DNA of 64,000 nt from Ornithinibacillus scapharcae TW25. GTDB taxonomy: Bacteria > Bacillota > Bacilli > Bacillales > Amphibacillaceae. The DNA lies in contig NZ_AEWH01000024.1 in NCBI RefSeq assembly GCF_000190475.1, positions 1 to 64,000 of the forward strand. The letters are read 5' to 3'. Of the stretch, positions 25,980 through 35,492 are shown in pieces. Positions within the stretch are counted from its first letter, which is position 1. Each line of letters begins with the position of its first letter. The notes beneath the pieces are model-generated. The model searched no databases and was not told the DNA's origin. It saw only the letters and a program-made list of their open reading frames with translations. The translations under genes and the position numbers were made by a program.

Positions 25980-26488
25980 AGATAACAAGGCGGTTTAATA
26001 ATATTCAATTGGAGCATTGGTTAAATGATACATTATTTACCTTCAATTGGTGGATTCTTTTGACCACAACCGTAGTTCTCTTTTTAGTATGGTTGATTAT
26101 ATTAGACAAAAAGAGAATATTTGAAATTACTACATACGGATTTATGGTTGCATTTATAGGGGTAATAGCAGACATGGCAGGGGTTTTCCTGATGTTATGG
26201 CAATACAAACATACGTTAACGCCACTAACTATAGTTGTTGAAATCCATACAATACTGATGCCTGTTATTTATATGATTATTTATCAATATTTTCATACAT
26301 GGAAATCATTTATAACCGCTGTCACAATCCAATCATTTATTTTTGCATTTATTCTGGAACCATTATTGGTATGGTTACAAATATATGAGCTATTTAACTG
26401 GAAACATATCTATTCGTTTATCCCTTATATCATTATAGCAGTGGTATTAAAGGGTGTAATTAATAAACTTAAACAGAAATATGGATAG
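25952..26488 (+). CDS. CBO0543-like membrane protein 2
   Basis: A 178-residue paralogue of the preceding protein, from ATG 25952 behind GGGAGGG, inside the end of that gene. Membrane segments start at about 31, 60, 85, 108, 130 and 155; after a longer cytoplasmic N-terminus the pattern WWILLTTTVVLFLVWLIILD--KRIFE parallels the first protein. The coupled pair may form a heteromeric membrane complex; this is inference. Confidence 0.65.
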   Translation: MQASWEEVVEITRRFNNIQLEHWLNDTLFTFNWWILLTTTVVLFLVWLIILDKKRIFEITTYGFMVAFIGVIADMAGVFLMLWQYKHTLTPLTIVVEIHTILMPVIYMIIYQYFHTWKSFITAVTIQSFIFAFILEPLLVWLQIYELFNWKHIYSFIPYIIIAVVLKGVINKLKQKYG

Positions 26489-26690
26489 ATTAATTTCCCT
26501 ATTAGAAAATATGGATTCCAAATTATTATTTAAAAATTACTTGAAGGGATTTTCTCCATGAAAACTGAACTACTTAATAAGAGATGTAAAGCTTTATTTT
26601 TTTCTAACTAACTTAAAAATATATTAATACTTGAAACTCTAACCTATCAGTCTCCGTATTATGGTTAACACTATAAAATGGAGGTACAAA

Positions 26691-27323
26691 ATGGATATCC
26701 CTCAAAAAATTGTTCTATTCGGTGGTACAGGGAAGGTTGGTCGACATATTGCAAGACTAGCAGTAGAAAAGGGTTACGATGTACGTATGCTGGTAAGAGA
26801 TCCCCAGAAAGTAACCCTTGAAAATGTAGAGGTAGTAAAAGGGGATATACGTGATGTAAATATTATAAGGAAGATACTCAGAGATTGTCATGTCGTCATT
26901 AATGCGTTTGGCCAGCCGAATAAGGCAGAACCAATATACAGCAAGGTAACGGAAAACATCCTCCATGTCATGACAGAATACAAGATTAACCGATATATTG
27001 GGGTTACGGGTGGCTCATTAACCATTGATAGTGATAAGAAAAATTTTATCAACAGACTAGGAGCAGTCCTGTTTAAGTTACTTTACTCCGAATTTTTGAA
27101 GGATAGAAAGAAGGAATGGCGTATTCTTTTGGAGAATAAACATATCGATTGGACACTGGTAAGACTTCCGTTCGTACAAGAGGGTGAAGGGAAGGACTAT
27201 GTGAAGGAGAATCTGTTCGATATGCCTGGTACTAAAATTAGCAATCAGGATATTTCCTCATTTATCGTAGACCAAATCAATAGACCAATCTATGTGCATC
27301 AAGCACCATTTATTTCGAATTAG
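26691..27323 (+). CDS. NAD(P)-binding NmrA/SDR-like protein
   Basis: The ATG at 26691 has GGAGG eight bases before. The 210-residue protein begins with a dinucleotide-binding Rossmann motif (VLFGGTGKVGRHIARLA), followed by MLVRDPQKV and VVKGDIRD, typical of atypical short-chain dehydrogenases (NmrA-like, SDR_a5). It probably acts as an NADPH-dependent reductase or redox sensor. Single gene; the tetR promoter follows. Confidence 0.8.
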   Translation: MDIPQKIVLFGGTGKVGRHIARLAVEKGYDVRMLVRDPQKVTLENVEVVKGDIRDVNIIRKILRDCHVVINAFGQPNKAEPIYSKVTENILHVMTEYKINRYIGVTGGSLTIDSDKKNFINRLGAVLFKLLYSEFLKDRKKEWRILLENKHIDWTLVRLPFVQEGEGKDYVKENLFDMPGTKISNQDISSFIVDQINRPIYVHQAPFISN

Positions 27324-27355
27324 GTTGTTTTATAACAAGTATGCAATGAAACAAA

Positions 27356-27384
27356 TTGACATGGTAGAAATCTAATAGTATTAT
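27356..27384 (+). promoter_or_regulatory. sigma-A promoter of the tetR gene
   Basis: TTGACA and TATTAT with a 17-base spacer, ending exactly where the operator palindrome begins. Confidence 0.8.
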
Positions 27385-27400
27385 TTGGTTGGTTAACCAA
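27385..27400 (+). promoter_or_regulatory. TetR operator 1
   Basis: TTGGTTGGTTAACCAA: arms TTGGTT and AACCAA around four bases, extended by AT on both sides. It abuts the -10 box. An almost identical site lies at 27991. Confidence 0.75.
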
Positions 27401-27416
27401 ATAATAGAGGTGGATT

Positions 27417-27971
27417 ATGAGTAAAGAAGATAAGAAACATCGAATTATTGAAGCAGCATACACTGTTTTTGCAAAAAATGGTTATACAAATTCCTCCATT
27501 AAGGATATTGCCTATGAAGCAGAAGTTGCCCCGGGGTTAGTACATTACTATTTTAAAAATAAATTAGATGTATTACTCTCGGTTCAAAAGTACGTACAAG
27601 AGAATTATCATCATCGGTATGAAAATAGTGATCATAACATGATTACACTACACCATACATTGGAAGAAATAAAAACTAGGACAGAAACGGATCCTGATTG
27701 GTATCGTTGGCGTTATGAGATTTATTCAATCGGGTTAAAGAATACAGAATTACAGGACAAAGTAGCTGATATTCTCGAAGATGGCAGAAATAGCTTAGCT
27801 ACACCTTTGGCAAAACATTTTCAACAGGTAGAAGGTCCTGAAGTCATGGCTAGCATACTTTTAGCTTGTTTTGATGGTTTGGCTCTGCAAAAAATAATTG
27901 AACCAGCTTTTGATATAGATATGGCCTATCATAAACTAGGTGAAATGTTAGAAGTCTATTTAAAGAAATAG
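27417..27971 (+). CDS. TetR/AcrR-family regulator
   Basis: A 184-residue repressor-type protein. The N-terminal helix-turn-helix at about 25-50 reads SSIKDIAYEAEVAPGLVHYYFKN in two parts, the classic TetR signature; the rest is a helical ligand domain. ATG behind AGAGGTGG. Matching palindromes lie at its own promoter and just before the next gene, so it likely represses itself and the serine hydrolase gene. The ligand is unknown. Confidence 0.85.
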   Translation: MSKEDKKHRIIEAAYTVFAKNGYTNSSIKDIAYEAEVAPGLVHYYFKNKLDVLLSVQKYVQENYHHRYENSDHNMITLHHTLEEIKTRTETDPDWYRWRYEIYSIGLKNTELQDKVADILEDGRNSLATPLAKHFQQVEGPEVMASILLACFDGLALQKIIEPAFDIDMAYHKLGEMLEVYLKK

Positions 27972-27990
27972 ACTTTCATTTTGTATTACA

Positions 27991-28006
27991 TTGGTTGGTC
28001 AACCAA
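27991..28006 (+). promoter_or_regulatory. TetR operator 2
   Basis: TTGGTTGGTCAACCAA differs from operator 1 by one central base and lies 23 bases before the serine hydrolase start codon. Confidence 0.75.
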
Positions 28007-28028
28007 ACAATGGATGAGGAGGATAATA

Positions 28029-29441
28029 ATGAAAAAGTTTACTATAGTAGTAGCTACTCTTATATGTCTAGTTTGGCCTTTACATATATTAGCAGCCAAT
28101 AGTGATGAAAAAGTAAGATTAGTTAAAACATATATGGAACAAGCTATCGAAGAATATCAAATTCCAGCTGCATCCCTTGCAATAGTTCAAAATGGTGAAA
28201 TTATTTACCAAGATCGTTGGGGGATACAGAGCACTGAAGAACAAGTCACAGCCGATACGGTATTTACAATTGGATCAATTAGTAAACCATTAACTAGTCT
28301 TGCTATTATGAAATTAGTGGATGAGGGGGAGATTCAACTTGATGAAAATATAGATACCTATTTACCTTCATTCGAATATCAATTAAATGGATTTGGGGAA
28401 AAAATTACGGTAAGACATTTACTATCCCATACTAGTGGAATAAGTTCTTATGAGGGTTTGAAAGTTTCCGACCAGAATTTTCGAGGAGATCAATCCATAA
28501 ATGAAGCGGTAAAGATGTTAAATGGTGTGGAACTAAATCATGAGCCAGGTACAGTCCATCAATATAGTCCCGCAAATTATTTGTTATTAGGTAAGATCAT
28601 TGAAAACAGTACTGGTCAGACATTCTCATCCTATATGAGGGATGAAATTTATATGAAACTTGATATGCATGATACGGTATCCAGTTATAAAGAAGCATCC
28701 ATATTAGGATATCAGCCTGGCTACCATTCTTTTTTTGGTAAACCAATTAAAAGTAAACTTACATTCGATGACAGTGGTACACCTTATGGGTATACGGTTT
28801 CAACAGGGAATGATATGGTAAAGTTCATTCAACATATGTTAGACCGGGATGTCCTATTATCAAATGATAGATTTGAAGAGTATATATCTCCAGAGATTCA
28901 TAGAAAAGAAGATATGTATTATGGGTTAGGATGGAGGATTGCTACTAATAAAGCTGATCCTTATATTTATCACGGAGGAGAAACTCCTGATTCAAGGTCA
29001 GAGTTATACATAAACTTTAAAGAGGATTATGGTTTTATATTACTAACGAATAAAAACGATATTACAGAAGTGATGACTACTATTTCCATGAGAGAAGGAA
29101 TTAAGTCCATTATGGAAAACGGCATAATGCCAGAAATGCCCAAGATGAGTTATCATATGCAGTGGATACCATTATTACTGACTATCCTATTAACAATTTG
29201 GGGGATTTGGAATTTTATTCGTTTGAAGAATAAGACTCATACTTCACGTGTAACATGGAATATAGTGGGACTACTACACATACTATTCTCTATCGTTTTA
29301 ATACCGGCTGTAGTCTACATGAATGGTTCACCATGGAATACAATCTATCATTTTTCTTATGTGACTGCGATTTTTATTCTATGTATAGTTGGCCTTCTGG
29401 CTCTAAATGGTTTTTTGATTATAGTAAGAGCAAATAAATAG
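28029..29441 (+). CDS. membrane-bound serine hydrolase (class C beta-lactamase fold)
   Basis: The ATG at 28029 has GAGGAGG upstream; the track-length frame from 27981 would cross the operator. The 470-residue protein has a signal peptide (about 1-22), a beta-lactamase/penicillin-binding-like domain with SISK (SxxK nucleophile motif) at about residue 80, YSPANY (YxN motif) at about 178, and HGGETPDSRS in place of the usual KTG box. Three C-terminal membrane segments follow at about 380-465. It likely acts outside the membrane as an esterase or peptidase (Pbp4*-like), controlled by the adjacent TetR. Confidence 0.85.
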   Translation: MKKFTIVVATLICLVWPLHILAANSDEKVRLVKTYMEQAIEEYQIPAASLAIVQNGEIIYQDRWGIQSTEEQVTADTVFTIGSISKPLTSLAIMKLVDEGEIQLDENIDTYLPSFEYQLNGFGEKITVRHLLSHTSGISSYEGLKVSDQNFRGDQSINEAVKMLNGVELNHEPGTVHQYSPANYLLLGKIIENSTGQTFSSYMRDEIYMKLDMHDTVSSYKEASILGYQPGYHSFFGKPIKSKLTFDDSGTPYGYTVSTGNDMVKFIQHMLDRDVLLSNDRFEEYISPEIHRKEDMYYGLGWRIATNKADPYIYHGGETPDSRSELYINFKEDYGFILLTNKNDITEVMTTISMREGIKSIMENGIMPEMPKMSYHMQWIPLLLTILLTIWGIWNFIRLKNKTHTSRVTWNIVGLLHILFSIVLIPAVVYMNGSPWNTIYHFSYVTAIFILCIVGLLALNGFLIIVRANK

Positions 29442-29474
29442 GAAAAATAAAAGGATAGCTAGAGCAGATAACAT

Positions 29475-29526
29475 AAGGGGAGCAGGAAGTACGGAATAAA
29501 CTTCTTGCTCTCCTTTAGTTTTTTTC
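29475..29526 (+). terminator. rho-independent terminator
   Basis: AAGGGGAGCAGGAAG pairs with CTTCTTGCTCTCCTT, followed after TAG by a T run. Confidence 0.8.
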
Positions 29527-29552
29527 CCATAGACACCTTTTCGTTACAATGG

Positions 29553-30005
29553 CTACAGTTTAATCGGTACACAAATGTCGCAATATGGATTGTCTTTCAT
29601 GTCATTCGTATATCTTTCCAATATAGGTTTGTTGTGATCCATTTGATAACCCTGTTCTTGTATGACTGGGAATACATCTGTATAAGCCTTTTGAATAGCC
29701 TGTGCCGTATGTTCGATAACATATATAAAATACGTACCACCTAATAGTTCACCCTCGTAAATGGATTCATCCAACTGATAATCATCTGAAATCACGATGC
29801 ATGCATCAAATCGACAGTTTTCTGGTGGTGTTATAGCCGGGTTATCTTGTGGAATGGCAAACAGTATCGAAGACTTAAATAAGTTCTTTTCTTCTGCCCA
29901 CTTTTTTAAATTTTCCATTACCACTCCATTTTCAGTTCCATATGGACCTATCCTCCTCTTGTATGCAATTCGGTACTTTGGAATTTTTTCTACCCTGAAT
30001 GTCAT
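29553..30005 (-). CDS. GyrI-like effector-binding domain protein
   Basis: The ATG at 30005 follows AAGGAG at eight bases; the frame to 30023 is not supported. The 150-residue protein reads as a stand-alone AraC-type effector-binding (GyrI-like, SHV-fold duplication) domain: YKRRIGPYGTENGVVM, FAIPQDNPAITPPENCRFDA in two parts, and EGELLGGTYFIY. Such proteins bind small hydrophobic molecules or gyrase inhibitors. No DNA-binding domain is present. Confidence 0.75.
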   Translation of the reverse strand: MTFRVEKIPKYRIAYKRRIGPYGTENGVVMENLKKWAEEKNLFKSSILFAIPQDNPAITPPENCRFDACIVISDDYQLDESIYEGELLGGTYFIYVIEHTAQAIQKAYTDVFPVIQEQGYQMDHNKPILERYTNDMKDNPYCDICVPIKL

Positions 30006-30246
30006 CGTTTTGCTCCTTTCCATATTCTATGTACATTCCTCTATTCGAAGGTAACATGCTTTAAAATTATTTACATCATAGTTTTTAAAATATTATAAAA
30101 ACTTTTAAATACAGACCCATGTTACAGTGTTGAACCAGGAAACTTTCCATTATTAAGAAAAGTTTACAGTAATTCTAATTGTAATTAATAGTTTCGCTTC
30201 ATAATGATAGATAGCTTCATAAATACCCTAGAGGAGGAATATTAAA

Positions 30247-31326
30247 TTGAAGAAGCTATTCTTTTCATTCATAATTGCGGTTCTATTAATACTTTTAGGA
30301 GCTTGTGGTAACTCAGAGGATTCGCAGGCTAGTGGAGATAATACAGAAGGTAATGCTTCTGATAGTGGAAATGAAGTTGCAGAAAATAAAAATATAGATA
30401 CACTTTCGATTGGTTTTGTACCATCAAGAGAGCCAGATGAAATCATTACTGCAACAGAACCGTTAAAGAAATTATTAACAGATGAATTAGCAAAAGCAGG
30501 CTTCGAGATTGGAGAAGTAGATATCACAGTAGGTACAAACTATGAAGCTGTAGGTGAAGGCTTGTCCGCTGGAACGATAGATGTCGGTCTTATTCCTGGT
30601 GGTACATATGTTCTTTATGATGATGGAGCTGAGGTCATTTTAACTTCTACTCGTGCGGGATTAAGTGTTGATTCCGATCATGCAAAAGATTGGAATGACA
30701 ATAAACCTACAGAAGCATCTGAAGAACAAGTTACCTATTACCGTGCTTTAATTATTGCTGGTCCTTCTAAAAAAGGACAAGAACTTGCTGAGAAAGTAAA
30801 TAATGGTGAAGAGTTATCATTTGAAGATTTAAATAGCGCTAACTGGGCTGTTATGTCTTCGTCATCTCCAGCAGGATATATTTATCCAGCAATCTGGCTA
30901 GATGATAACTATGGTAATACCATCACAGACTTAGAGAATGTAGTTCAAGTAGATTCCTATGGAAGCGCATTTGCCCGTTTAGCAGCTGAAGACCTTGACG
31001 TGATGGTTACCTATGCAGATGCAAGACGTGATAATGCAGATTCTTGGGAGAATGACTTCAAGAGAGAAGCTTCTATCTGGGATGAAACGAATGTAATTGG
31101 TGTAACACCAGGTATTTACAACGATACCATTAGTGTCAGCAAGAATTCAGAGATTATGGATGATGAACTAAAACAAGCTATTCAGAAAGCATTCATCGCT
31201 ATTGCTCAAACAGAAGAAGGAAAAGAAGTTATTTCTATCTATAGTCATGAAGGCTACCAAGAGGCAACTTCGTCTGACTACAATAACGAAAGAAAAGCAC
31301 AAGAAATGGTACAAAGTTTAAACTAG
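30247..31326 (+). CDS. phnD: phosphonate-type ABC transporter, substrate-binding lipoprotein
   Basis: A 359-residue lipoprotein (TTG start behind GAGGAGG; lipobox LGAC) of the PhnD/phosphonate-binding family. Typical parts are TLSIGFVPSREPDEI, VGTNYEAVGEGL and VDVGLIPGGTYVL near the ligand cleft. It should bind phosphonate, phosphite or a related oxyanion outside the membrane and deliver it to PhnE. First gene of phnD-phnC-phnE-phnE. An attenuator-like hairpin after it would let it be made in excess over the membrane parts. Confidence 0.85.
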   Translation: MKKLFFSFIIAVLLILLGACGNSEDSQASGDNTEGNASDSGNEVAENKNIDTLSIGFVPSREPDEIITATEPLKKLLTDELAKAGFEIGEVDITVGTNYEAVGEGLSAGTIDVGLIPGGTYVLYDDGAEVILTSTRAGLSVDSDHAKDWNDNKPTEASEEQVTYYRALIIAGPSKKGQELAEKVNNGEELSFEDLNSANWAVMSSSSPAGYIYPAIWLDDNYGNTITDLENVVQVDSYGSAFARLAAEDLDVMVTYADARRDNADSWENDFKREASIWDETNVIGVTPGIYNDTISVSKNSEIMDDELKQAIQKAFIAIAQTEEGKEVISIYSHEGYQEATSSDYNNERKAQEMVQSLN

Positions 31327-31353
31327 GTAGTTATGATAATCAATATTAAAAAG

Positions 31354-31385
31354 TGAGAGCATCTAAGTAGGTGTTCTCATTTTTC
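31354..31385 (+). terminator. intra-operon hairpin after phnD
   Basis: TGAGAGCA and TGTTCTCA pair, followed by five T's; it is likely a partial terminator favouring binding-protein synthesis. Confidence 0.6.
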
Positions 31386-31405
31386 ACAAGAATGGGGATT
31401 TTTAA

Positions 31406-32188
31406 GTGATAGAGTTTATAAATGTGAACAAAATGTACGCGAATAATGTTAAAGCTTTACAGGATATAAACGTTAAAATTAATCAGGGTGAATTTGTTGC
31501 AATTATTGGTTTATCCGGTGCAGGTAAATCAACGTTAATCCGTTGTATAAATGGGATGCATGAAATCACTAGCGGTCAATTAATCGTGGATGAACTGGAG
31601 GTCAATTCCCTCAAAGGTAAGGATATTCGAAAGCTTCGAAAGCGAATCGGTATGATTTTTCAATCCTTTAACCTCATCACCCGTACTTCCGTATTAAAGA
31701 ATGTTCTAGTATCGTTCGTGCCGCAACTTTCTTTTTGGAGGAAGGTTACTGGTTTTTTCACCAAAGAACAAAAAATTAAAGCCTTAACAGCATTAGATCA
31801 AGTCGGAATTCTTGATAAGGCTTATATTCGCGTTGATCAGCTGTCAGGTGGTCAACAACAACGTGTTGCACTTGCTCGGACACTAGCCCAAAATCCAGAT
31901 ATTATTTTAGCCGATGAACCAATTGCTTCGCTTGACCCTGTCACCTCTAAGCAAGTAATGGAAGATTTTAAGCGTATTAATAAAGAAATGGATATATCGG
32001 TCATCATGAATATTCACCATGTTGAGATTGCTTTAGAATATGCCAATCGAATTATAGGTATACGAGCAGGGAAAATTGTCTACGATGGAAAATCAGAAAA
32101 TGTAACACAAGAGGTTCTGAACCATATTTATGGTGATTCGGTAGGAGACAAAGAGAGTACCGAAGAAGGAGACTTAGCTTATGTATGA
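31406..32188 (+). CDS. phnC: phosphonate ABC transporter ATPase
   Basis: A 260-residue ABC ATPase from a GTG behind ATGGGGA. Walker A is GLSGAGKST, the Q loop IFQSFNLI, signature LSGGQQQR, Walker B IILADEP, and the H loop MNIHHVE. The family match is PhnC. Its stop overlaps the start of the first permease gene by eight bases. Confidence 0.9.
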   Translation: MIEFINVNKMYANNVKALQDINVKINQGEFVAIIGLSGAGKSTLIRCINGMHEITSGQLIVDELEVNSLKGKDIRKLRKRIGMIFQSFNLITRTSVLKNVLVSFVPQLSFWRKVTGFFTKEQKIKALTALDQVGILDKAYIRVDQLSGGQQQRVALARTLAQNPDIILADEPIASLDPVTSKQVMEDFKRINKEMDISVIMNIHHVEIALEYANRIIGIRAGKIVYDGKSENVTQEVLNHIYGDSVGDKESTEEGDLAYV

Positions 32189-32996
32189 CAAAATCCTTCC
32201 TCCGAAAAAAATTTCCCTTCCTAACGGGAAGGTTGTTTTTGAAAAAAAATCGAGGGTGCCGTTCGTTGTAATATTGGTTATAGCTGCAACCATCATTTCA
32301 GTTCATGCAACTAATTTTGATATGAGCGTTTTGGTGAAGCGTTGGAATGAATTTTTTTTCATTATTGGAGATATGATCCCACCGAAATGGGAGTATTACG
32401 CACACATATGGCAGCCGCTTCTCGAAACCATTAAAATGTCGTTACTTGGTTCCATTTTAGGTTCAATCGCTGCTATTCCAGCCGCATACTTTGCTGCAAG
32501 CAATATGATGAAACAGAAATGGATTGTGTTCATCGCTAAACTTCTTTTGAGTATATTAAGAACGATACCTACATTAGTTGTAGCATTAATCGCCACATTT
32601 ATCTTTGGATTAGGAACATTAGCGGGAACAGTTGCAATATTTCTATTTACCATTGCTTACGTTGGGAAGTTATTATATGAGCAAATTGAAGATGCAGATA
32701 TGGGTAGCTTCGAAGCTATGGAATCACTAGGGATGACGAGGCTACAAGCATTCCGATATTCAATCTTTCCCCAAGTCCTGCCTAATTATCTGTCTACTTC
32801 ATTATTCTGCTTTGAAGGAAATGTCCGTTATTCAGCAATTCTCGGTTATGTTGGTGCAGGAGGAATTGGTTTACTTATAAAAGAAAGTCTAGGATGGCGT
32901 GATTATGCAAGTGTAGGTATGATTTTACTCATGTTAATTATCACCGTATTTATCATTGAAAAGATTAGTGAACATTTCAGAAAGAAGTTAATCTAA
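32181..32996 (+). CDS. phnE: phosphonate ABC transporter permease 1
   Basis: A 271-residue permease with six membrane segments. The EAA-type cytoplasmic loop reads EAMESLGMTRLQAFRYSIFPQ, in two parts, and the GYVGAGGIG motif is typical of PhnE. Coupled to phnC by an eight-base overlap. With the second PhnE it forms the heterodimeric channel. Confidence 0.85.
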   Translation: MYDKILPPKKISLPNGKVVFEKKSRVPFVVILVIAATIISVHATNFDMSVLVKRWNEFFFIIGDMIPPKWEYYAHIWQPLLETIKMSLLGSILGSIAAIPAAYFAASNMMKQKWIVFIAKLLLSILRTIPTLVVALIATFIFGLGTLAGTVAIFLFTIAYVGKLLYEQIEDADMGSFEAMESLGMTRLQAFRYSIFPQVLPNYLSTSLFCFEGNVRYSAILGYVGAGGIGLLIKESLGWRDYASVGMILLMLIITVFIIEKISEHFRKKLI

Positions 32997-33012
32997 AGGG
33001 GTACAAATTTAT

Positions 33013-33819
33013 ATGGATGTCATAGAAAAACAACTTAACGCTTCACCGAATAATAAAAAATATTTTATCACAGTCTTCGTTATCATTTTGCTATTATTTC
33101 TATGGTCTCTCTCAACTATTCAATTGGAGGATATGGGAGTAAACGGATGGCAAATTGCTACAAGTATTATGGAAGGAATCATTAGTCCTGATGTAGAGTT
33201 ATTATTTAATGTTACTTCTGATGGCGTTCTGTCGTTACTAGTGGAAACCATTTCGATTGCCTTTTTAGGCACGCTGATTGGATCGATATTAGCCATTCCG
33301 CTAGCATTTCTTTCTGCTGCGAATATTGTACCGAAACCGATTGCGTCATTAACAAAACTTCTATTAATAGCAATCCGGACGATTCCAGCACTGGTCTATG
33401 GATTGATGCTAATACGCGTTACTGGGGCAGGGGCGTTTGCAGGTGTTTTAACAATAGCATTGATTTCAATTGGAATGCTATCCAAGTTATTGGCGGATGC
33501 GATTGAGAATCTAGATACTAGTGTACTAGAATCTATGACATCAATTGGATGCACCACTATTGAAAAAATACGGTTTGGAATCTTGCCACAGTTATTTTCC
33601 ATCTTTTTATCCATTATAATTTATCGTTTTGATATGAATCTTAGAGAAGCTTCGGTTCTTGGTCTGGTAGGTGCAGGTGGAATAGGTGCACCACTTATTT
33701 TTGCAATGAATTCCTATCGTTGGACAGAAGTTGGGGCAATTCTGATCGGGTTGATGATATTGATTTTAGCGGTAGAGCTATTTTCTAATCGAATTCGTAC
33801 TAAATTAGTAAGAGGCTAA
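33013..33819 (+). CDS. phnE: phosphonate ABC transporter permease 2
   Basis: A 268-residue paralogue of the preceding permease (LESMTSIGCTTIEKIRFGILPQ loop, in two parts; GLVGAGGIG). ATG behind AAAGGGG. Last gene of the operon. No C-P lyase or phosphonatase gene follows, so use of the imported compound must be encoded elsewhere. Confidence 0.85.
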   Translation: MDVIEKQLNASPNNKKYFITVFVIILLLFLWSLSTIQLEDMGVNGWQIATSIMEGIISPDVELLFNVTSDGVLSLLVETISIAFLGTLIGSILAIPLAFLSAANIVPKPIASLTKLLLIAIRTIPALVYGLMLIRVTGAGAFAGVLTIALISIGMLSKLLADAIENLDTSVLESMTSIGCTTIEKIRFGILPQLFSIFLSIIIYRFDMNLREASVLGLVGAGGIGAPLIFAMNSYRWTEVGAILIGLMILILAVELFSNRIRTKLVRG

Positions 33820-33832
33820 TATACCAATTTAC

Positions 33833-33882
33833 GTAACAGTAGCTTAACAGTTCATTCTGGAGATACTGTTACTTTTTATTTT
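33833..33882 (+). terminator. terminator of the phn operon
   Basis: GTAACAGTA pairs with TACTGTTAC across a 22-base loop, then TTTTTATTTT. Confidence 0.7.
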
Positions 33883-34004
33883 CGTATGCTACTTTATCAA
33901 GGAAAAATACAAATTGTAATTAATTTAGGAAAATAAGATATTCTGATGCAAAAGTACAAAACTATATATTATACATAATAATGGAAAGCACTTGCTAGAT
34001 TTCC

Positions 34005-34018
34005 TGTAAACGTTTATA
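34005..34018 (+). promoter_or_regulatory. possible catabolite-response element
   Basis: TGTAAACGTTTATA matches the CcpA cre consensus (TGWAANCGNTNWCA) except for one base near the end, 30 bases before the symporter start. Confidence 0.4.
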
Positions 34019-34047
34019 CTCGCATAAAAAACAGGGAGAATAACATC

Positions 34048-35409
34048 ATGTCACAAGAACAGTGGAAGTCAAAATTAGGATTCATCTTTGCAGCAGCAGG
34101 ATCAGCTATCGGACTAGGGGCAATATGGAAATTTCCATATGTTGCTGGGACCGGGGGAGGCGGGGCATTTTTCATTGTCTTTTTATTTTTCACCTTCATA
34201 CTAGGGGCTCCACTATTACTAGGAGAGTTTGTTATTGGTCGTAGAACACAAGGTGATGCGGTAACAACCTATCAAAATATTGCTCCAAACTCATTATGGG
34301 GAATAATAGGGAAGTTGGGAATTGTTACTTGTTTCATTTTATTATCCTTCTATAGTGTTGTCGGAGGATGGATTATCATTTATTTAGTTGAGGCAATAAG
34401 TGGTGGATTAAATGGTTTGTCACCAGATCAATATGGTCAAATTTTCAGTGAAACAATTGCCAAGCCGGTTCCAACTCTGTTCGCCCAGCTAATTTTTGTA
34501 CTGATAACTATTTTAGTTGTTGCAAAGGGTGTCCAAAAAGGGATAGAAAAGGCTAGTAAAATAATGATACCAGCACTATTTTTGCTTTTTATTTTATTAG
34601 TAATTCGTTCATTAACGTTAGATGGCTCAAGCGAAGGCATAGAATTTTTGTTGGTTCCAGATTTTACTAAATTAACCTCAGAATCTATTTTATTTGCATT
34701 AGGACAAGCGTTTTTCGCGCTTTCTTTAGGAGTATCCGTAATGGTTACCTATGCATCCTATTTGCCGAAGACTCAGAACCTACCAAAGTCCGTTTTTTCA
34801 ATCGTTATCATGAATATTATGGTTGCATTATTGGCAGGATTAGCAATTTTTCCAGGAGTGTTTTCGTTTGATTTAGAACCTAATGCAGGTCCCGTATTAA
34901 TTTTTGCGGTGTTACCAGCAGTATTTCTGCAGATGCCTTTTGGAATCATTTTCTTTATTGCTTTTCTTCTATTATTTTTATTTGCTGCGTTAACATCGGC
35001 ATTTTCCATGATTGAAATTATTGTTGCTTCCATTATTAAAAAAGATAGTACGAAGCGTAAACAATATACTTGGATAATAGGGATTCTGATATTTATTGTT
35101 GGAATACCTTCTTGTTTGTCGTATGGTGTACTGTCTGACGTTATTCTTTTCGATAAGAATATCTTTGATTTATTAGACTTTATAGTTAGTAATGTATTAA
35201 TGCCTCTTGGTGCATTATTAATTTCTATTTTTATCCCATTAAAATTATCCAAGCGTGACTTGTATGAAGAAATAGCGCATGGATCAACAAGCGGAAAGGT
35301 ATTTTTTAATAGTTGGTATTACTTACTAAAATACATTACCCCGATTGCAATTATTATAGTATTTATGGATGCACTAGGGTTGTTAGATAAAGTTATTAGC
35401 TATTTCTAA
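34048..35409 (+). CDS. sodium-dependent transporter, NSS family
   Basis: A 453-residue protein of the neurotransmitter:sodium symporter family (LeuT-like) with 11 to 12 membrane segments. The first helix has the signature [14 protein letters not shown], which forms the unwound sodium/substrate site; a [12 protein letters not shown] segment follows. It should import an amino acid or similar amine with sodium. ATG behind AGGGAG. A possible cre site in the leader hints at carbon-source control. Terminator at 35446. Confidence 0.85.
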   Translation: MSQEQWKSKLGFIFAAAGSAIGLGAIWKFPYVAGTGGGGAFFIVFLFFTFILGAPLLLGEFVIGRRTQGDAVTTYQNIAPNSLWGIIGKLGIVTCFILLSFYSVVGGWIIIYLVEAISGGLNGLSPDQYGQIFSETIAKPVPTLFAQLIFVLITILVVAKGVQKGIEKASKIMIPALFLLFILLVIRSLTLDGSSEGIEFLLVPDFTKLTSESILFALGQAFFALSLGVSVMVTYASYLPKTQNLPKSVFSIVIMNIMVALLAGLAIFPGVFSFDLEPNAGPVLIFAVLPAVFLQMPFGIIFFIAFLLLFLFAALTSAFSMIEIIVASIIKKDSTKRKQYTWIIGILIFIVGIPSCLSYGVLSDVILFDKNIFDLLDFIVSNVLMPLGALLISIFIPLKLSKRDLYEEIAHGSTSGKVFFNSWYYLLKYITPIAIIIVFMDALGLLDKVISYF

Positions 35410-35445
35410 TAATCGCTAACACCTTTCCTACAAGAATGCAAAAAA

Positions 35446-35484
35446 TCAAAAGCCTCTTAAGCTATAAGCTTTAAGAGGCTTTTG
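35446..35484. terminator. bidirectional terminator
   Basis: AAAAGCCTCTTAA and TTAAGAGGCTTTT form a strong stem with A and T tracts on both sides, between convergent genes. Confidence 0.85.
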
Positions 35485-35492
35485 GTTAGGTA

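Noticed and set aside
30060-30246. PhoP boxes upstream of phnD
   Set aside because: A few TTTACA-like hexamers with rough 11-bp steps are visible near 30167, but the match is poor in such AT-rich sequence.
34005-34018. Firm call of CcpA control of the NSS symporter
   Set aside because: The site has one mismatch at a conserved position, so it is listed only as a weak candidate.
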